Source: Deltaproteobacteria bacterium
GTDB taxonomy: Bacteria > Desulfobacterota > Binatia > UBA12015
Assembly (NCBI GenBank): GCA_029262355.1
Contig: JAJCZO010000202.1
Span: forward strand, 1 to 37,659
Length of the DNA stretch: 37,659 nt
Direction: 5' to 3'
Positions within the stretch are counted from its first letter, which is position 1. Every line of letters begins with the position of its first letter. Below, piece by piece: positions 30,247-37,659 of the stretch. The translations under genes were made by a program, and so were the position numbers. The notes below the pieces were generated by a model that had not been told where the DNA came from, searched no databases, and worked only from the letters and a program-made list of their open reading frames with translations.

Positions 30247-30983
30247 TCCCGCGCGGCTCTCGTCGCGAACGCTTCGTCGTCGAGGCTGGGGGGTATCTGA
30301 TTCACCTCCTGCTGCGCTTCATCGCAGCGACGAGTCGGCACCGCTACCTCGGCGCCGAGGAGATTCTCGCGCGGTTCGACAACCATGAGCAGCTCATCAT
30401 GGCCTTCTGGCACGGGCGCATGGTGATGACTCCGTTCGGGTACAAAGGGCCGGGTGCGTGCATCATGAACAGTCGCCACCGCGACGGGGCGTTGATCTCG
30501 CGGGCCATCGAGCGTCTCGGCGTCGAGGTCGTCCATGGCTCGTCGTCTCGAGGGTGGGTTGGTGGTCTGAAGGGGATGCTGGCGGCGGCGCAGCGCGGCT
30601 GCGATCTCGTCGTGGTGCCCGATGGTCCGCGGGGGCCGCGATGCACGGCGAAGGGCGGCGTCGTCCAGCTGGCACGAGCCACGGGCCTTCCGATTTATCC
30701 CTGTTCGACGGCGTCGAGCCCCCAGCGCGTCGTCAGCAAGAGTTGGGATTGGCTCTGTATTCCGCTTCCCGGTGCAGAGATCGTCTACGTGGTCGAAGAG
30801 CCCATTCGAGTCGCTCCCGACGCTTCGTCCGACGCGATGGAGGAGGCGCGGCTGGAGCTGGAGCGCCGCCTCAATCACGCGACGGAGCGAGCCGATGAGG
30901 CACTGGGCGTCGCATCCGAGCTCACCGCGGAGTATACACGCGGCGGGCCTCATCCTCGGAGGCGGCGGGAGGAGTCGGTATGA
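30237..30983 (+). CDS. DUF374-family acyltransferase, LpxJ-like
   Basis: Lysophospholipid-acyltransferase-like protein of the DUF374 family. The 248 residues contain the sites FWHGRMVM near 61 (the family's HX4D-like region) and VVVPDGPRGPRCTAKGGVV near 127-145, which mark DUF374. The family includes LpxJ, described in epsilonproteobacteria as a late lipid A acyltransferase unrelated to LpxL/LpxM. A position between msbA and waaA, with no LpxL or LpxM in the window, supports the same role here, but the acyl chain and acceptor position cannot be read from sequence. It starts at a GTG that overlaps the msbA stop by 10 nt. Confidence 0.87.
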   Translation: MRLIPRGSRRERFVVEAGGYLIHLLLRFIAATSRHRYLGAEEILARFDNHEQLIMAFWHGRMVMTPFGYKGPGACIMNSRHRDGALISRAIERLGVEVVHGSSSRGWVGGLKGMLAAAQRGCDLVVVPDGPRGPRCTAKGGVVQLARATGLPIYPCSTASSPQRVVSKSWDWLCIPLPGAEIVYVVEEPIRVAPDASSDAMEEARLELERRLNHATERADEALGVASELTAEYTRGGPHPRRRREESV

Positions 30984-31435
30984 CACGGATCGGGAGCTTG
31001 GTAGGCATCATGATCGCGCTTGGGCTGGTTGCGTCCGAGCCGGCGTGGAACCTCCTGATGGGCATGGGTCCGGTGAGCGGGGCGGCCGCTGCCGCCGGCG
31101 ACCCGGAGACGATCCGCAAGAGATTCGAGACCTTCGCTTCCGGGTGGATGGAGAAGTTGCGCGAACGCCAGCGCTTCAACCTGAGCAAAGCGAAGTGGCG
31201 CCCGTCGGGGGCGGGCGTGGAGGCCGTCTACATCGGGTACGATACGGCCAATTTCCGGATCTTGCCGCTGTCGAATGTCGAGACCAACCCTATTGGCAAG
31301 CTCGTCTACCTGGAGCTGACGATGCGCCTCGTCGGAGCCACCGAAGAGGCGGCGCGAGCGCTCCAGCCAGAGATCGTCGACCGCGTCGAGGTGACCGAGC
31401 TGTTTCGCTACGACGGCGAGAAGTGGGTCTACTGA
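30980..31435 (+). CDS. Uncharacterised exported protein between the acyltransferase and waaA
   Basis: I do not recognise this 151-residue protein. It has a hydrophobic N-terminus with a signal-peptide-like stretch (MTRIGSLVGIMIALGLVAS) and an Ala-rich junction near residue 40 (GAAAAAG/DP). A soluble domain of about 110 residues follows, with a basic amphipathic helix (TIRKRFETFASGWMEKLRE) and beta-rich segments (EAVYIGYDTANFRIL, GKLVYLELTMRLVG). It ends in an aromatic LFRYDGEKWVY. It is locked into the lipid A operon by an ATGA overlap upstream, and waaA begins at or before its end. An envelope or LPS-related role is only inferred from position. Confidence 0.8.
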   Translation: MTRIGSLVGIMIALGLVASEPAWNLLMGMGPVSGAAAAAGDPETIRKRFETFASGWMEKLRERQRFNLSKAKWRPSGAGVEAVYIGYDTANFRILPLSNVETNPIGKLVYLELTMRLVGATEEAARALQPEIVDRVEVTELFRYDGEKWVY

Positions 31436-31446
31436 GCGCGGTCACA

Positions 31447-32754
31447 GTGCCCGGCGTCCTCTCGACCCCGCCGACGCGCCTGCGTCTGTACAACCTCGTT
31501 GCGATGTTCGCGGTGCTGGTGGTCGGCCCCCTCGCCGGGGTGGTTTCGCTGTTCAAGCCGTCGTGGCGCCGCGGACTGACCAACCGACTCGGGTTCGGGT
31601 GGCCGGTTTCGGAGCCGGTGCCGACTCTGTGGGCCCATGCGGCATCGGTAGGGGAGATCGAGGGAATCGGTCCTCTCGTCGAGCGCTGGCACGAGCAACA
31701 CCCCGGAGGGCGCGTCGTCGTCAGTGCCCTCACCGCTACCGGTTGTGACGTCGCCCGGACCATCCTTCCGTTCGCGGAGGTGCGTGCATTTCCGTTCGAT
31801 CTTCCCGGCATCGTATCCAAGGTCGCGCGCCGCATGGGACCGGATCTGTTTCTGTTCAGCGAGAACGAGATCTGGCCGAACCTCCTGACGACCCTGGCTG
31901 AGATGTGCGTTCCGACCATTCAGGTCAGCGGCCGGTTGTCGAAGAGCGCAGCGGCGACGCTCGGGCGATTTCCGGCTCTGAGCGCGGGTGTTCTTTGTCG
32001 TGTGACTCGCTTTTGCGTCCAGGCAGACGACGATCGGCGTCGGCTGATGGACCTGGGTGTCGATCCGGCTCGCGTCGTCGTGACGGGGTCCCTGAAGGGG
32101 GACGGCCGCCTCGCACCGAGTCCCGAATTTCTCGAGGACATCCGTGCCATGGCGCGCCCTCTCATCGTCGCCGGCTCCACCCACGACGGAGAGGAGCGGA
32201 TCGTGCTGTCGGCGATGCGCCTTCTCGGGGGGCAGGCGGTGGCGCCCTTCTGGATCATCGCGCCTCGCCACCCCGAGCGGTTCGATTCGATCGATGCTTT
32301 ACTGGAGGCGGAAAGCACGCGACACGTTCGACGCACGGAGCTTCCGGACGGCGCGGCGCGTCGAGTGGCCCTCGAGGACGCGGACGTCATGCTTCTCGAC
32401 ACGATCGGGGAGCTCGCCGGATGCTATGCGGCCTCGGCGTTGTGCTTCATCGGAGGTTCGCTCGTCCCCGTGGGTGGGCACAACCTGCTCGAGCCGGCGC
32501 GGTGTGGAGTGCCGATCGTGGTCGGGCCGCACCTCGAGTCCGTGGCCGAGCTCGCGGAGCGGCTCGAGGCGGTTGGTGCCGCGACAGTGGTTCACGATGC
32601 GGCCGAACTTGCGCGGGCGATCTCCCACACCATCGAGGCGGGGCCCGACGCGGGTGCCGGCGAGGCCGCACGAGGGGTGGCCGAGGAGCGCGCGGGAAGT
32701 CTCGTGCACACATGGAACTGCGTCGCCGAGTCGGTCGGAGTGGACCGCCGATGA
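31447..32754 (+). CDS. waaA: WaaA (KdtA) Kdo transferase
   Basis: Transfers Kdo from CMP-Kdo to lipid IVA at the inner membrane. From the GTG at 31447 it has 435 residues, close to the E. coli length. It shows an N-terminal anchor (LYNLVAMFAVLVVGPLAGVV), the catalytic base region WAHAASVGEIEGI, FSENEIWPNLL, the second domain start LIVAGSTHDGEE, and the CMP-site motif GGSLVPVGGHNLLEPARCG. The start is ambiguous: GTG 31423 would overlap the previous gene by 13 nt and has a GGCGAGAA just upstream. The frame remains open much further upstream but is not coding there. The sequence does not show how many Kdo residues are added. The stop overlaps lpxK (ATGA). Confidence 0.94.
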   Translation: MPGVLSTPPTRLRLYNLVAMFAVLVVGPLAGVVSLFKPSWRRGLTNRLGFGWPVSEPVPTLWAHAASVGEIEGIGPLVERWHEQHPGGRVVVSALTATGCDVARTILPFAEVRAFPFDLPGIVSKVARRMGPDLFLFSENEIWPNLLTTLAEMCVPTIQVSGRLSKSAAATLGRFPALSAGVLCRVTRFCVQADDDRRRLMDLGVDPARVVVTGSLKGDGRLAPSPEFLEDIRAMARPLIVAGSTHDGEERIVLSAMRLLGGQAVAPFWIIAPRHPERFDSIDALLEAESTRHVRRTELPDGAARRVALEDADVMLLDTIGELAGCYAASALCFIGGSLVPVGGHNLLEPARCGVPIVVGPHLESVAELAERLEAVGAATVVHDAAELARAISHTIEAGPDAGAGEAARGVAEERAGSLVHTWNCVAESVGVDRR

Positions 32755-33881
32755 GCGCGGACGTGCCGCCGACGATTCGCGAGCAACTCATTCGCAGCTG
32801 GTCGAACCGGGGCCCGCTGCGGACGCTCCTCGCGCCGCTCTCCTGGGGCTACCGATTGGGGGTGGCCGGAAGACGGGGCGCCTATCGGGTGGGGGTTTTC
32901 CGCAGCCAGGCTGCAGGCGTGCCGGTGGTCAGCGTTGGGAATCTCACGGTCGGCGGGACCGGGAAGACCCCCGCGACGTTGTGGCTGGCCAGCCGCTTGT
33001 TCGAAGATGGGCTCAATCCGGCGATCGTCACCCGCGGGTACGGTGGTAGGCTCGCGGGTCGCACCGTGGTGGTCGGCCGCGGCGGGCGGCCGCTGTTGGG
33101 CGTCGACGAGATTGGCGACGAGGCCTGCCTCCTCGCCGCGCGTTTTTCGGGTTCCGTGGTGTGCGGTGCCGATCGGGCTGCTGCGGTCGCGCTCGCAGTG
33201 GAGGAGGAGGGCGCCGAAATGGTGGTGCTCGACGACGGCTTCCAGCACTGGAGGCTCGAGCGCGATGTCGACATCGTCCTCGTCGACGGCCGATCCGGCT
33301 TCGGGAACGGTTCGTTGCTCCCGGCCGGGCCCGTGCGCGAGCCGATTGGGGCGCTGTCGCGAGCCGATGCGATCGTCGTGACGAAGACGGCTCCCGTGGG
33401 GCCGCTCGCCGAGACGCTGCGCCGCCGCGCCGGTGACGTACCCCTCTTCGCCGCCGAACTGCTGCCCACGAGTCTGAGTCATTGGGAGGACGGAGAGCTC
33501 AAGACGCGGTCACTCGGCGATCTCGTGGGGCGGCGGGTCGTCACGGTATCGGCCATCGCCGAACCGCGCTCCTTCTACGAGCTTCTCGGCCAGCTCGAGG
33601 CACAGGCGGTCGAGGTGCTCGAGTACCCCGACCACCACCGGTTCAGCCAGTCGGATTGGCAGCGGATCAACAAGGCCGCGCACGGCGCGGATCTCGTGGT
33701 GTGTACGGAGAAGGATCTCGTGAAGCTCTGCCGGTTCCCGTTCGCGCGCGGCCGCCTCGCCGCGCTACGGGTTGATTTCTCCCTGGGCGACGCCGACGAG
33801 GCCCGCCTGTACGCGCTGGTCCGTGACCGGCTGCGCCTGCGGGAAAGTCGTGCTAACGGACCCGCTGACGAGGTCGGATGA
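32751..33881 (+). CDS. lpxK: LpxK tetraacyldisaccharide 4'-kinase
   Basis: Phosphorylates the 4' position of the lipid A disaccharide, giving lipid IVA. The 376-residue protein has the membrane-associated N-terminus (PLRTLLAPLSWGYRLGVAGR), the distinctive P-loop VGNLTVGGTGKTP, the motif LDDGFQHWRLERDVDIVLVD that includes the catalytic Asp pair, and CTEKDLVKL near the C-terminus. The ATG at 32751 overlaps the waaA stop and gives the normal N-terminus; a much longer open frame upstream is a shadow inside waaA. The stop overlaps the epimerase start. Confidence 0.94.
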   Translation: MSADVPPTIREQLIRSWSNRGPLRTLLAPLSWGYRLGVAGRRGAYRVGVFRSQAAGVPVVSVGNLTVGGTGKTPATLWLASRLFEDGLNPAIVTRGYGGRLAGRTVVVGRGGRPLLGVDEIGDEACLLAARFSGSVVCGADRAAAVALAVEEEGAEMVVLDDGFQHWRLERDVDIVLVDGRSGFGNGSLLPAGPVREPIGALSRADAIVVTKTAPVGPLAETLRRRAGDVPLFAAELLPTSLSHWEDGELKTRSLGDLVGRRVVTVSAIAEPRSFYELLGQLEAQAVEVLEYPDHHRFSQSDWQRINKAAHGADLVVCTEKDLVKLCRFPFARGRLAALRVDFSLGDADEARLYALVRDRLRLRESRANGPADEVG

Positions 33882-34831
33882 TGAAGGTTCTGGTGACGGG
33901 GGTGGCGGGATTTATAGGCTCGCACGTTGCCGAGGCGCTGCTCGCACGCGGCGATTCGGTCGTGGGGGTCGACTGCTTTCTCGACTACTACCCGCGCGCC
34001 GTAAAGGAACGGAACCTGGTCGGCCCGCGGACGCACAGCGGGTTCACCTTTGTCGAGGCGGACTTGGCTGCGGCAGATCTCGAGCCGCTGGTCGCCGGTT
34101 GCGACGCGGTCATCCATCTCGCCGCTCAGGCGGGTGTGCGTGCGAGCTGGGGGCAGGATTTTCGGATCTACGTGGATTCCAACATCCACGCGACGCAGAG
34201 ACTCCTCGAAGCGTGTGCGACGCAGTCGACGCCGCCTCGAGTGGTGTACTCGTCGTCCTCATCGGTCTACGGCGACGCTCCGGATCTCCCAACGGTGGAG
34301 ACCACGCTCCCAAGGCCGATTTCTCCGTACGGGGTGAGCAAGCTCGCGGCCGAGCATCTGTGTCGGCTGTACACGCAGGCCTACGGTGTTCCGACCATCT
34401 CGCTGCGGTACTTCACTGTGTATGGGCCGAGGCAGCGCCCGGATATGGCGTTCAATCGGTTCCTTCGCGCGCAGATTCAGGGCGAAGAGCTACAGCTCTA
34501 TGACGATGGCGAACAGACGCGGGACTTCACGTTCGTCGGAGACGCTGTGGCTGCCAACGTGCTGGCGATCGAGAACGGCACGCCGGGAGCGGCGTACAAC
34601 ATCGGCGGCGGCTCGCGCGTCAGCGTGAACGACGTACTCAGGATGATCGGAGAGTTGACGGGGCGCGAGCCAGCCGTTCGGCGGCTCGAAAAGCAGCGGG
34701 GCGATGTGCGCGATACGCATGCGGCGGCCGATGCGGCCCGCGAAGAGCTGAAGTGGACGCCGAAGACTGGGCTGCGCGACGGGTTGGCGGCCGAGCTGGA
34801 GTGGTTGCGCGGCGAGATCCACGCCGCCTGA
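33878..34831 (+). CDS. NAD-dependent sugar epimerase/dehydratase
   Basis: Extended short-chain dehydrogenase acting on a nucleotide sugar. The 317 residues show GVAGFIGSHVAEALL (GxxGxxG cofactor site), the active-site Ser in SSSSVYGDA, and Tyr/Lys in SPYGVSKLAAEHL, with the family segments LRYFTVYGPRQRPDMA and RDFTFVGDAVAAN. The pattern is that of UDP-glucose or UDP-glucuronate 4-epimerases; the actual substrate is not determined. It overlaps the lpxK stop, so it probably supplies a sugar for the LPS core encoded next. ATG 33878 and ATG 33881 are adjacent alternatives. Confidence 0.88.
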   Translation: MMKVLVTGVAGFIGSHVAEALLARGDSVVGVDCFLDYYPRAVKERNLVGPRTHSGFTFVEADLAAADLEPLVAGCDAVIHLAAQAGVRASWGQDFRIYVDSNIHATQRLLEACATQSTPPRVVYSSSSSVYGDAPDLPTVETTLPRPISPYGVSKLAAEHLCRLYTQAYGVPTISLRYFTVYGPRQRPDMAFNRFLRAQIQGEELQLYDDGEQTRDFTFVGDAVAANVLAIENGTPGAAYNIGGGSRVSVNDVLRMIGELTGREPAVRRLEKQRGDVRDTHAAADAAREELKWTPKTGLRDGLAAELEWLRGEIHAA

Positions 34832-34845
34832 GGAGGGCGACGAAA

Positions 34846-35013
34846 ATGGCCATTAGTCCAGAGCTTCTCGAGATTCTCGTCTGTCCCAAGTGCAAGGGCG
34901 AGATCGTCATGACCACCGGAGGCGACGCGCTCGACTGCGCGGCGTGCAAGTTGCGCTACCGCGTCGAAGACGACATTCCGGTCATGCTGATCGACGAGGC
35001 GAGCCCGCTCTGA
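34846..35013 (+). CDS. Trm112/YcaR-family small zinc-binding protein
   Basis: A 55-residue protein with two Cys pairs (CPKC near 13-16 and CAAC near 31-34) forming a zinc-ribbon, plus the family ending RYRVEDDIPVMLIDEA. It belongs to the YcaR/Trm112 group, whose members often sit beside lpxK in proteobacteria; its function there is not established. The ATG at 34846 follows an AGGAGG element. An upstream in-frame extension was rejected because it overlaps the epimerase and is unlike the family. Confidence 0.9.
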   Translation: MAISPELLEILVCPKCKGEIVMTTGGDALDCAACKLRYRVEDDIPVMLIDEASPL

Positions 35014-35218
35014 GGCGGTCCGCCTTGGTGGGCGCTCGGGCAAGGGTCGAGCCACTCGTGGACCACCGTCGACACAGGGGCAACGCCTTGCTGCGCGTCG
35101 CCGTCCGTAGCGGCGCCGCGTCTCCTCGGAAGATCGCCGATGTTCCTGCGTCGCCGTTCCTTGCGACGAACGCCGATTGACGGCAATCCGTTAGCCCTAT
35201 GTCGACGGCGGTACACTA
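35013..35218 (+). promoter_or_regulatory. Largest intergenic region, upstream of the heptosyltransferase
   Basis: About 205 nt with no supportable gene. Just after the zinc-protein stop is a small hairpin (AGGCG at 35013-35017, CGCCT at 35021-35025) without a T-run, a poor terminator. TTGACG at 35177-35182 could be a -35 box, but the expected -10 position is weak. The end of the region carries copy B of the dispersed repeat, abutting the next start codon. This is the likeliest transcription break in the downstream cluster. Confidence 0.4.
35188..35215. repeat. Dispersed short repeat, copy B
   Basis: A 28-nt partner of the 25-nt segment at 9523-9547, with one substitution and a 3-nt insertion. 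It ends 4 nt before the heptosyltransferase GTG. Confidence 0.6.
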
Positions 35219-36280
35219 GTGGCCCGGCGAGTTTTGCTGGCGCAGACCAGCTTTCTGGGCGACGTGGTGTTGAGTACCGCGTTGGCTCGCACGATTGCCG
35301 GCGCGTGGCCCGAGTCTGAACTTTGGTGGCTCGTTCGTCCCGAGGCGGTGTCGCTGCTCACGCCGACGTTCGGACACGACCGGGTCATCGCGTTCGACAA
35401 GCGGGGAGTACACAGAGGATTAGGCGGTCTGCTGGCAACGTCTCATGCGCTCGCGAAGCACGGCTTCGATGTGGCGATCGGCGTGCAGCGCTCCCTGCGT
35501 ACGTCGGTGCTGCTCGCCCGGGCCCGCATACCGATGCGGATCGGTTATGCCGGAAGCCCCGGGGCGTGGTTGTATCATCGCCGGGTGGCGAAGGACGGAG
35601 CGCATGCTCGAGACCGGCTGATTGGGCTCGTCGCGGGCCTCGGCATTCAGGTGCCGACGGAGCTGCCGATGCCGCACCTCGGCGTGGCGCCGGAATCAGC
35701 CCGTCGGATCGAGGAGCGACTCGAGTCGGAAGGGGTTCCGCCGGACCAAGGCCTGTTGCTCGTAGCGCCGGGGTCGGCCTGGGCGACGAAGCAATGGCCG
35801 GCGGCCGCATTCGGCCAAGCCGCCGCGCGTCTGCGGACGCTCGGGAACGATCGAGTCGTCGTCGTAGGAACCCGGTCCGACCGACCGTTGGCACGAGAGA
35901 TCGCTCGCCTGGTGGCGGAGGGCGGTGGGGACACGATCGACGCAACCGGTGGCACCACGATCGCCGATGCGGTCGCGTGGATCGCGCGCGCGCGTCTCGT
36001 GCTGGCAAACGATAGCGCGCCCGCGCACATTGCAGCTGCTCTCGGGAGACCGGTGGTGACGATGTTCGGTCCGACGGTGCCGGCACAGGGCTTCGCCCCG
36101 CTCGGCGACCGCGTTCAGATCGTCGAACGGGAGCTCGCCTGTCGGCCGTGCTCGCGCCACGGTGGGAACGATTGCCCCATCGGGACGCACGAGTGTCTGG
36201 CCGATCTCTCTCCCGACGAAGTCGTGAGCGCCGGCGAGGCTTTGCTTGAACGCGCGGTCTCGGGACGGGGGACGGCGTGA
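35219..36280 (+). CDS. waaF: LPS heptosyltransferase (GT9, WaaF-like)
   Basis: Glycosyltransferase family 9 enzyme that probably adds heptose to the inner LPS core. The 353 residues include the N-terminal RVLLAQTSFLGDVVLSTALA (the first nucleotide-fold and Asp-containing loop of GT9), LLVAPGSAWATKQWPAAAF, the donor-site motif ANDSAPAHIAAALGRPVV and FGPTVPAQGFAPLGD. It ends in the WaaF-like Cys-rich stretch ELACRPCSRHGGNDC. The GTG start at 35219 is the first in-frame start and gives the expected N-terminus, though no good ribosome-binding site is visible. WaaF rather than WaaC is a judgement from these motifs. Confidence 0.87.
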   Translation: MARRVLLAQTSFLGDVVLSTALARTIAGAWPESELWWLVRPEAVSLLTPTFGHDRVIAFDKRGVHRGLGGLLATSHALAKHGFDVAIGVQRSLRTSVLLARARIPMRIGYAGSPGAWLYHRRVAKDGAHARDRLIGLVAGLGIQVPTELPMPHLGVAPESARRIEERLESEGVPPDQGLLLVAPGSAWATKQWPAAAFGQAAARLRTLGNDRVVVVGTRSDRPLAREIARLVAEGGGDTIDATGGTTIADAVAWIARARLVLANDSAPAHIAAALGRPVVTMFGPTVPAQGFAPLGDRVQIVERELACRPCSRHGGNDCPIGTHECLADLSPDEVVSAGEALLERAVSGRGTA

Positions 36281-36936
36281 GCGCGGCGGCTTTCGTGTGT
36301 GACTGGACGGTCGTGTTGCCGGGGACGCCCGCGTCGGACTGCGGCGTCTCCGATTGGAGCCCCTCCGTCCTCGTGCTCGGCACGGCCGCGGAGTTGGCGC
36401 GGCTGCCCGACCCCTCCGTCGAGGGCTTTGTCTGGCTCCACCCGCGCGCGGTTCTCGATGCTCCGCTGCGAGAGGCCGTGCGGTCCTTCGGTCGTGAAGG
36501 TCGACCGCGCGTCGGCGTGGCGCGTCACGAGGCCGATGTGGAAGGTGGTGCCGTGCCGCTCGGGAATCGTGTGCTGGTGGCCGAGGCAGGCGGCGCGCGC
36601 TTCTCCGCGGGGGGGCCGGTGGCAGAGGAGGGTGCCGAACTGGTGGCGCTCGGCTGTACCGTGCGTGTTGCGACGCCCGCCCGGATCGGATTGCATCTAC
36701 GGGCGGTGAACGCCGAGAGCTCCATTGCCGCGGCGATCGGTTTGCACGTCGGCGAGGTGGCTGGTTGGAAGGCTCTTGCGTTGGCTCCCTTGTTCGGCAC
36801 GTTCCGGGGCTGGCTCGGTGCCCGCGGGGATCGTGGTCGGGCCTTCTCGGTTGCGTTTCTCGAGAGCTTTGCGCGAGCCGCTGCCGAGGCGAAGCTCTGG
36901 GAGCTTCGACGCCCGGAGGAGGAGTCTCCCTCGTGA
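36277..36936 (+). CDS. WaaE-like glycosyltransferase family 2 remnant, probably catalytically altered
   Basis: A 219-residue protein not readily named. Its C-terminal half resembles the end of WaaE/KdtX-type GT2 proteins: a GLHLRAVNAESSIAAAIG-like segment, then GWKALALAPLFGTFRGWLGA and AFLESFARAAAEAKLWEL. Further upstream, FVWLHPRAVLDAPLREAV sits where those enzymes have their W-x-L-x-D-A-D-E donor/metal site, here HPRA without the acidic residues. The N-terminal GT2 nucleotide-binding half seems mostly missing. I infer a degenerate or repurposed glycosyltransferase of the LPS core. It overlaps waaF and the following kinase by 4 nt, which argues that it is still expressed. Homology is judged by eye and moderately uncertain. 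Confidence 0.55.
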   Translation: MSAAAFVCDWTVVLPGTPASDCGVSDWSPSVLVLGTAAELARLPDPSVEGFVWLHPRAVLDAPLREAVRSFGREGRPRVGVARHEADVEGGAVPLGNRVLVAEAGGARFSAGGPVAEEGAELVALGCTVRVATPARIGLHLRAVNAESSIAAAIGLHVGEVAGWKALALAPLFGTFRGWLGARGDRGRAFSVAFLESFARAAAEAKLWELRRPEEESPS

Positions 36937-37659
36937 GAGTTCCGGAGGGCTTTCGGCTGGCCGAGACCGGTAGTCTCGTACGGCGCGGCTACGAGGGGCA
37001 TCTCGCAGAGTGGTTACGGTGCCTGCGCGGATCGGCAGGTGCCGCCTCGGAAGTCGATGGCGGGCGCGGCGGATTGGCACGCGCGCCGCTCGACGGTGGG
37101 GCTGAGGCGTTCGTTCGCCGGTACCGACGGGGCGGTATTGTCGGGGCGTTCCTGGGCGAGGCCTACTTCGGCCGGCCCCCGCGGCCGTGGCGTGAGTTGG
37201 TCGCGACCGAGGCCGCTCGGCGGGCCGGTGTCGTCGCGCCGGAGGTCTTGGCCGCGGTCGTCGAGCCGTTCGAGCGCTCGGTGTTCGGCGTTCCCTACCG
37301 GGGCGTTCTCGTCACAAGGGCTTTGGAGCGTCGTCGGCCGCTGCGTGACGTGTTGCGCTCCGCGACGTCGGCGCGGGAGCGTGACGCGTGGATGGATGCC
37401 GCCGTGCGCGCCGTCCAACAGCTTCACGCGTGCGGGGTTCGTCACCCCGATTTGAATGTGACGAATCTTCTGGTGGGCGACTCGCCTCGTGTGCCGATTG
37501 CGGTGATCGATTTCGATCGGGCCGTCGCTGGCCCGCGCAGCGTCGGGTGGTGCGGCCGCCGGATGGCACGACGCCGCCTGTCGCGCTCGATCGCAAAGCT
37601 CGATCTGCCCGATCTCTCCCGCGCGGCTTGTCGCCGACGGCTCGCCGGAATTCTGGTGG
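36933..37659 (+). CDS. kdkA: KdkA/WaaP-family LPS core kinase (3' partial)
   Basis: Protein-kinase-like enzyme that phosphorylates Kdo or core heptose. It starts at a GTG overlapping the previous stop (GTGA) and runs off the window end with no stop; 242 residues are visible. Seen are VRRYRRGGIVGAFLGEAYFG, the KdkA/WaaP opening, a Glu-containing RELVATEAARRAGVVAPEVL, the catalytic loop LHACGVRHPDLNVTNLL with Asp173, and the metal-binding IDFDRA with Asp193 and Asp195. Closeness to waaA and waaF suits an inner-core kinase. KdkA and WaaP cannot be separated with certainty from this fragment. Confidence 0.82.
   Translation, partial: MRVPEGFRLAETGSLVRRGYEGHLAEWLRCLRGSAGAASEVDGGRGGLARAPLDGGAEAFVRRYRRGGIVGAFLGEAYFGRPPRPWRELVATEAARRAGVVAPEVLAAVVEPFERSVFGVPYRGVLVTRALERRRPLRDVLRSATSARERDAWMDAAVRAVQQLHACGVRHPDLNVTNLLVGDSPRVPIAVIDFDRAVAGPRSVGWCGRRMARRRLSRSIAKLDLPDLSRAACRRRLAGILV

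Noticed and set aside
35014..35218. Possible small genes in the gap before the heptosyltransferase
   Set aside because: Open frames here overlap in all directions, have no plausible start context and show no recognisable product.
1..37659. CRISPR arrays, tRNA or rRNA genes, insertion sequences, prophage genes
   Set aside because: No regularly spaced repeats, RNA gene signatures, transposases or phage proteins were seen on either strand. The content is housekeeping and envelope genes plus one secretion operon.

Overview
The window comes from a GC-rich Gram-negative bacterium with a full LPS outer membrane and a type II secretion system. The gene order lysS-lolC-lolD-bamA-skp-(fabZ/lpxA)-lpxI-Gfo/Idh-lpxB-msbA-acyltransferase-waaA-lpxK resembles that of deltaproteobacteria-like phyla (Desulfobacterota, Myxococcota and relatives). 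I cannot place it more precisely from sequence alone. Coding density is very high and most adjacent genes overlap by 1-4 nt (ATGA/GTGA junctions), so translation is probably coupled through long operons. No tRNA, rRNA, CRISPR array or insertion sequence was recognised, and no gene-free stretch exceeds about 205 nt.

Layout. (1) 1-2037, plus strand: ruvC (5' truncated by the window edge), ruvA and ruvB, for Holliday-junction processing. (2) 2068-5761, plus strand: an NtrY-like membrane histidine kinase, a hairpin with a short T-run, and then an unusual single gene encoding a response-regulator receiver domain fused to LpxC, the committed enzyme of lipid A synthesis. (3) 5772-17583, minus strand: a complete type II secretion operon in the order gspC-D-E-F-G-H-I-J-K-L-M-N, lacking only the prepilin peptidase gspO. 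(4) 17731-33881, plus strand: lysS, lipoprotein export (lolC, lolD), outer-membrane assembly (bamA, skp), then lipid A/Kdo genes: a fabZ-lpxA fusion, lpxI, a Gfo/Idh oxidoreductase, lpxB, msbA, a DUF374 (LpxJ-type) acyltransferase, an unknown exported protein, waaA and lpxK. (5) 33878-37659, plus strand: sugar epimerase, a Trm112/YcaR-like zinc protein, a heptosyltransferase, a WaaE-like glycosyltransferase that seems to have lost its catalytic motif, and a KdkA/WaaP-type kinase cut by the window end.

How it fits together. Regions 2, 4 and 5 form an envelope-biogenesis locus. LpxA, LpxC, LpxI, LpxB, LpxK, WaaA, an LpxJ-like acyltransferase and MsbA cover nearly the whole lipid A-Kdo route; LpxD and LpxH are absent here, and LpxI can replace LpxH. 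Two early lipid A enzymes carry unusual fusions. FabZ and LpxA compete for the same 3-hydroxyacyl-ACP and are one polypeptide. LpxC is attached to a phosphoacceptor receiver domain beside a membrane sensor kinase. This suggests post-translational, signal-dependent control of lipid A flux, and it is the most interesting hypothesis from this window. Other oddities are a gspD start with no usable codon where its signal peptide should begin, a C9 homopolymer beside it, a 39-bp tandem duplication inside the kinase ATPase domain, and a dispersed 25-28-nt repeat.
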